In this document: positions 14,314 to 15,369 of the stretch, piece after piece
Layout: every line of letters begins with the position of its first letter
Numbering within the stretch: position 1 is the stretch's first letter
DNA from: Clostridia bacterium
GTDB taxonomy: Bacteria > Bacillota > Clostridia > UMGS1810
Direction of reading: 5' to 3'
NCBI GenBank assembly: GCA_017549745.1
Contig: JAFYUA010000325.1
Span: forward strand, 1 to 15,369
DNA: 15,369 nucleotides
Notes under the pieces: generated by a model
Databases searched by the model: none
Told to the model about the DNA's origin: nothing
Seen by the model: only the letters and a program-made list of their open reading frames with translations
Program-made: the position numbers and the translations under genes

Positions 14314-14671
14314 TGCTTTTGTTGCTTTTCCTTGAGTAATACACAACAAATATAATTTGAATAAGAAATACAATTATAGTTTCAAATATAATAAGTTGAT
14401 TTGTCAAAAAAGGTTTGAAGTAGTATTCCCATTTCTCTATTTGAAAAAGCCATGCAAAGATGCACGAGGAAACAAAGCTCAATATATTGCCGACAACTAA
14501 TATCAAAGAGTTTTTTGTTTTTATGCTTACAAAACACAAAGTACCGAAGCCAGCTATCATAATAAGATAAAACCACAGTGTTCCCGTAGTCGCATCCTCG
14601 TTCATTGCAAAAAACACAAAGGGCAGGCAATATCCTAAAAGCAACAGTGCTTTCGTTATATTCCTTTTCAT
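14300..14671 (-). CDS. Small four-helix membrane protein of unknown function
   Basis: A 123-residue hydrophobic protein with a short basic start (MKRN) and four likely transmembrane helices at about 7-23, 31-48, 53-74 and 90-112. A charged loop lies between helices 1 and 2 (NEDATTG), and the tail is basic (YYSRKSNKSIENQ). It has no recognisable enzyme motif. AGAGG 7 nt before the ATG supports the start. It is preceded by about 200 bp without a gene and followed by the epimerase remnant. I do not recognise the family. Its AT-rich composition resembles the neighbouring Fic gene and differs from mltG. Confidence 0.7.
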   Translation of the reverse strand: MKRNITKALLLLGYCLPFVFFAMNEDATTGTLWFYLIMIAGFGTLCFVSIKTKNSLILVVGNILSFVSSCIFAWLFQIEKWEYYFKPFLTNQLIIFETIIVFLIQIIFVVYYSRKSNKSIENQ

Positions 14672-14869
14672 ATACTTACCTCTTTCATATACATTCGACC
14701 TTATTCACCAGACTCGTGTCAAGTCAGGTGAACAGTGAATAATAGGACCTACTATTTTTCTCTGTTTTTTCTGTATCACTTTTCATCAGAACCTGCAGGA
14801 ATATCAGATTTTCCTGCCCGATATGTAAATATTTTTATCAGCAAACTAATTTATTAAATTTTATTGCAA
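14672..14869. other. Gene-free spacer between the Fic gene and the small membrane protein
   Basis: No convincing open frame on either strand. It holds the inverted repeat at 14701-14742 and a second short hairpin, GCAGGAA with TTCCTGC at about 14799-14822, that lacks a T-run. The latter might end transcription of the Fic gene, but weakly. Nothing else is recognisable. Confidence 0.5.
14694..14722 (-). promoter_or_regulatory. Weak promoter candidate before the small membrane protein
   Basis: TTGACA (14722-14717) is perfect, but the only -10 candidate is TCGAAT (14699-14694) at 18 bp, a 4/6 match. The -35 box lies between the arms of an inverted repeat, TTATTCAC (14701-14708) and GTGAATAA (14735-14742), with a nested TTCACC/GGTGAA pair. 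Confidence 0.3.
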
Positions 14870-15369
14870 TCAGATTTTTGCAATCCAGTGCCCATTTTTG
14901 TCAGCACCAACTCTGTCGATGATTTCTTTTTCTTTTAATTTCTTAATGTTTCTTTCTATTGTTCTTGTTTCAACAGCTGCAAACCTTGCCATTTCTTCAA
15001 TTGTTACGCTTGGTTTATTTCTTATAAGTTCAACAATCTTTATTTGTGTTTTATTTAATTTTACCCCGACATTTACCCCGACATTTTTATCATTTACCCC
15101 GACGTTTTCAGTTTCTTTTTCTTCAAAAATATTCTGAATGTGCAAATAGCGATTTTTAAGTTCGTTAGATTCATTTAAAAGTAAATTCCTGATAAACTTT
15201 TCAAGGTATAATGTTGTTTCATGAATATTCTCTTTTAGATTGTTGTAATTCGCTCTAACAAGCGCGTTTCTGAAATACCATGCATTCTCTGCAAAAATAT
15301 CATTAGTAGCATCAAATCCAAGTGTTCTTATATATTTAATGAAAAACACTGCTGTAGTTCGTGTATTTC
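14870..15369 (-). CDS. Fic family protein, C-terminal part with winged helix (5' end outside window)
   Basis: The gene enters from the right edge. The first codons read N-T-R-T-T-A-V-F-F, which fits the end of the Fic active-site motif HPFxEGNTRTxxxF, so the catalytic His and most of the Fic core lie outside. It continues with FIKYIRTLGFD, then FAENAWYFRNALVRANYNNL and ETTLYLEKFIRNLLLNE, typical of the helices after the Fic core in clostridial proteins. A linker with three NVGV units leads to a C-terminal winged helix (KLNKTQIKIVELIRNKPSV, then TIEEMARFAAVETRTIERNIK) that probably binds DNA or regulates. Fic enzymes usually attach AMP to proteins, and the target is unknown. It is not a fragment starting at the GTG at 15349: the frame is open to the edge. 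Confidence 0.82.
   Translation of the reverse strand, partial: NTRTTAVFFIKYIRTLGFDATNDIFAENAWYFRNALVRANYNNLKENIHETTLYLEKFIRNLLLNESNELKNRYLHIQNIFEEKETENVGVNDKNVGVNVGVKLNKTQIKIVELIRNKPSVTIEEMARFAAVETRTIERNIKKLKEKEIIDRVGADKNGHWIAKI
15061..15105 (-). repeat. Short direct repeat coding NVGV units in the Fic linker
   Basis: Three copies of a segment close to CATTTACCCCGAC (plus strand) at about 15061-15104, two adjacent and one separated by a few codons. They encode NVGV three times between the Fic core and the winged helix. Such TV/GV-N linkers recur in this protein type. Confidence 0.7.

Overview
The window looks like chromosome from a low- to mid-GC anaerobic Firmicute, most likely a gut Clostridia/Oscillospiraceae-type organism. 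The evidence is strong AGGAGG-type ribosome sites, TTGACA/TATAAT promoters, GTG starts, an Asp23 (YloU-like) gene followed by a DAK2 (YloV-like) gene, MltG, paired short chromate-transporter proteins, and a clostridial-style Fic protein. No tRNA, rRNA, CRISPR array, insertion sequence or phage gene was seen. No gene-free stretch exceeds 300 bases.

Left block (1-3460, minus strand). A tightly overlapping operon runs leftward from a good sigma-A-type promoter at 3432-3460. It encodes a calcineurin-like (SbcD/YhaO-type) phosphoesterase, an SbcC/YhaN-like ATPase with coiled coils and a central membrane hairpin, an Asp23/Gls24 protein, and the first codons of a DAK2-domain protein cut by the window edge. 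The phosphoesterase carries Val where the metal-bridging Asp of motif II is expected.

Centre (3480-9061). Diverging from that operon is a perfect-consensus promoter (TTGACA, 17 bp, TATAAT) with a perfect 22-bp palindrome at its start site. It drives an 841-residue fusion of a xylose-isomerase-like TIM barrel and an acyl-CoA synthetase. The fusion gene ends at a bidirectional terminator shared with a leftward two-gene operon: an AraM/EgsA-type sn-glycerol-1-phosphate dehydrogenase and a HAD phosphatase resembling eukaryotic phosphomannomutase. A DeoR-family regulator is divergent to the dehydrogenase and is the obvious candidate controller of that operon. It ends in a second perfect bidirectional terminator shared with alr.

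Right block (9059-15369, minus strand). In transcription order this holds the 3' part of a Fic protein ending in a winged helix, a small four-helix membrane protein, a remnant of an aldose-1-epimerase gene, mltG, two short chromate-transporter subunits, a membrane-anchored zinc-ribbon/RCC1-repeat protein with a 15-bp tandem repeat tract, and alr. mltG and alr serve peptidoglycan synthesis. The Fic, remnant and RCC1 genes look accessory.

The items most worth following up are the TIM-barrel/acyl-CoA synthetase fusion with its operator-like palindrome, the glycerol-1-phosphate dehydrogenase/PMM-like HAD/DeoR locus, and the phosphoesterase with the lost motif II Asp.
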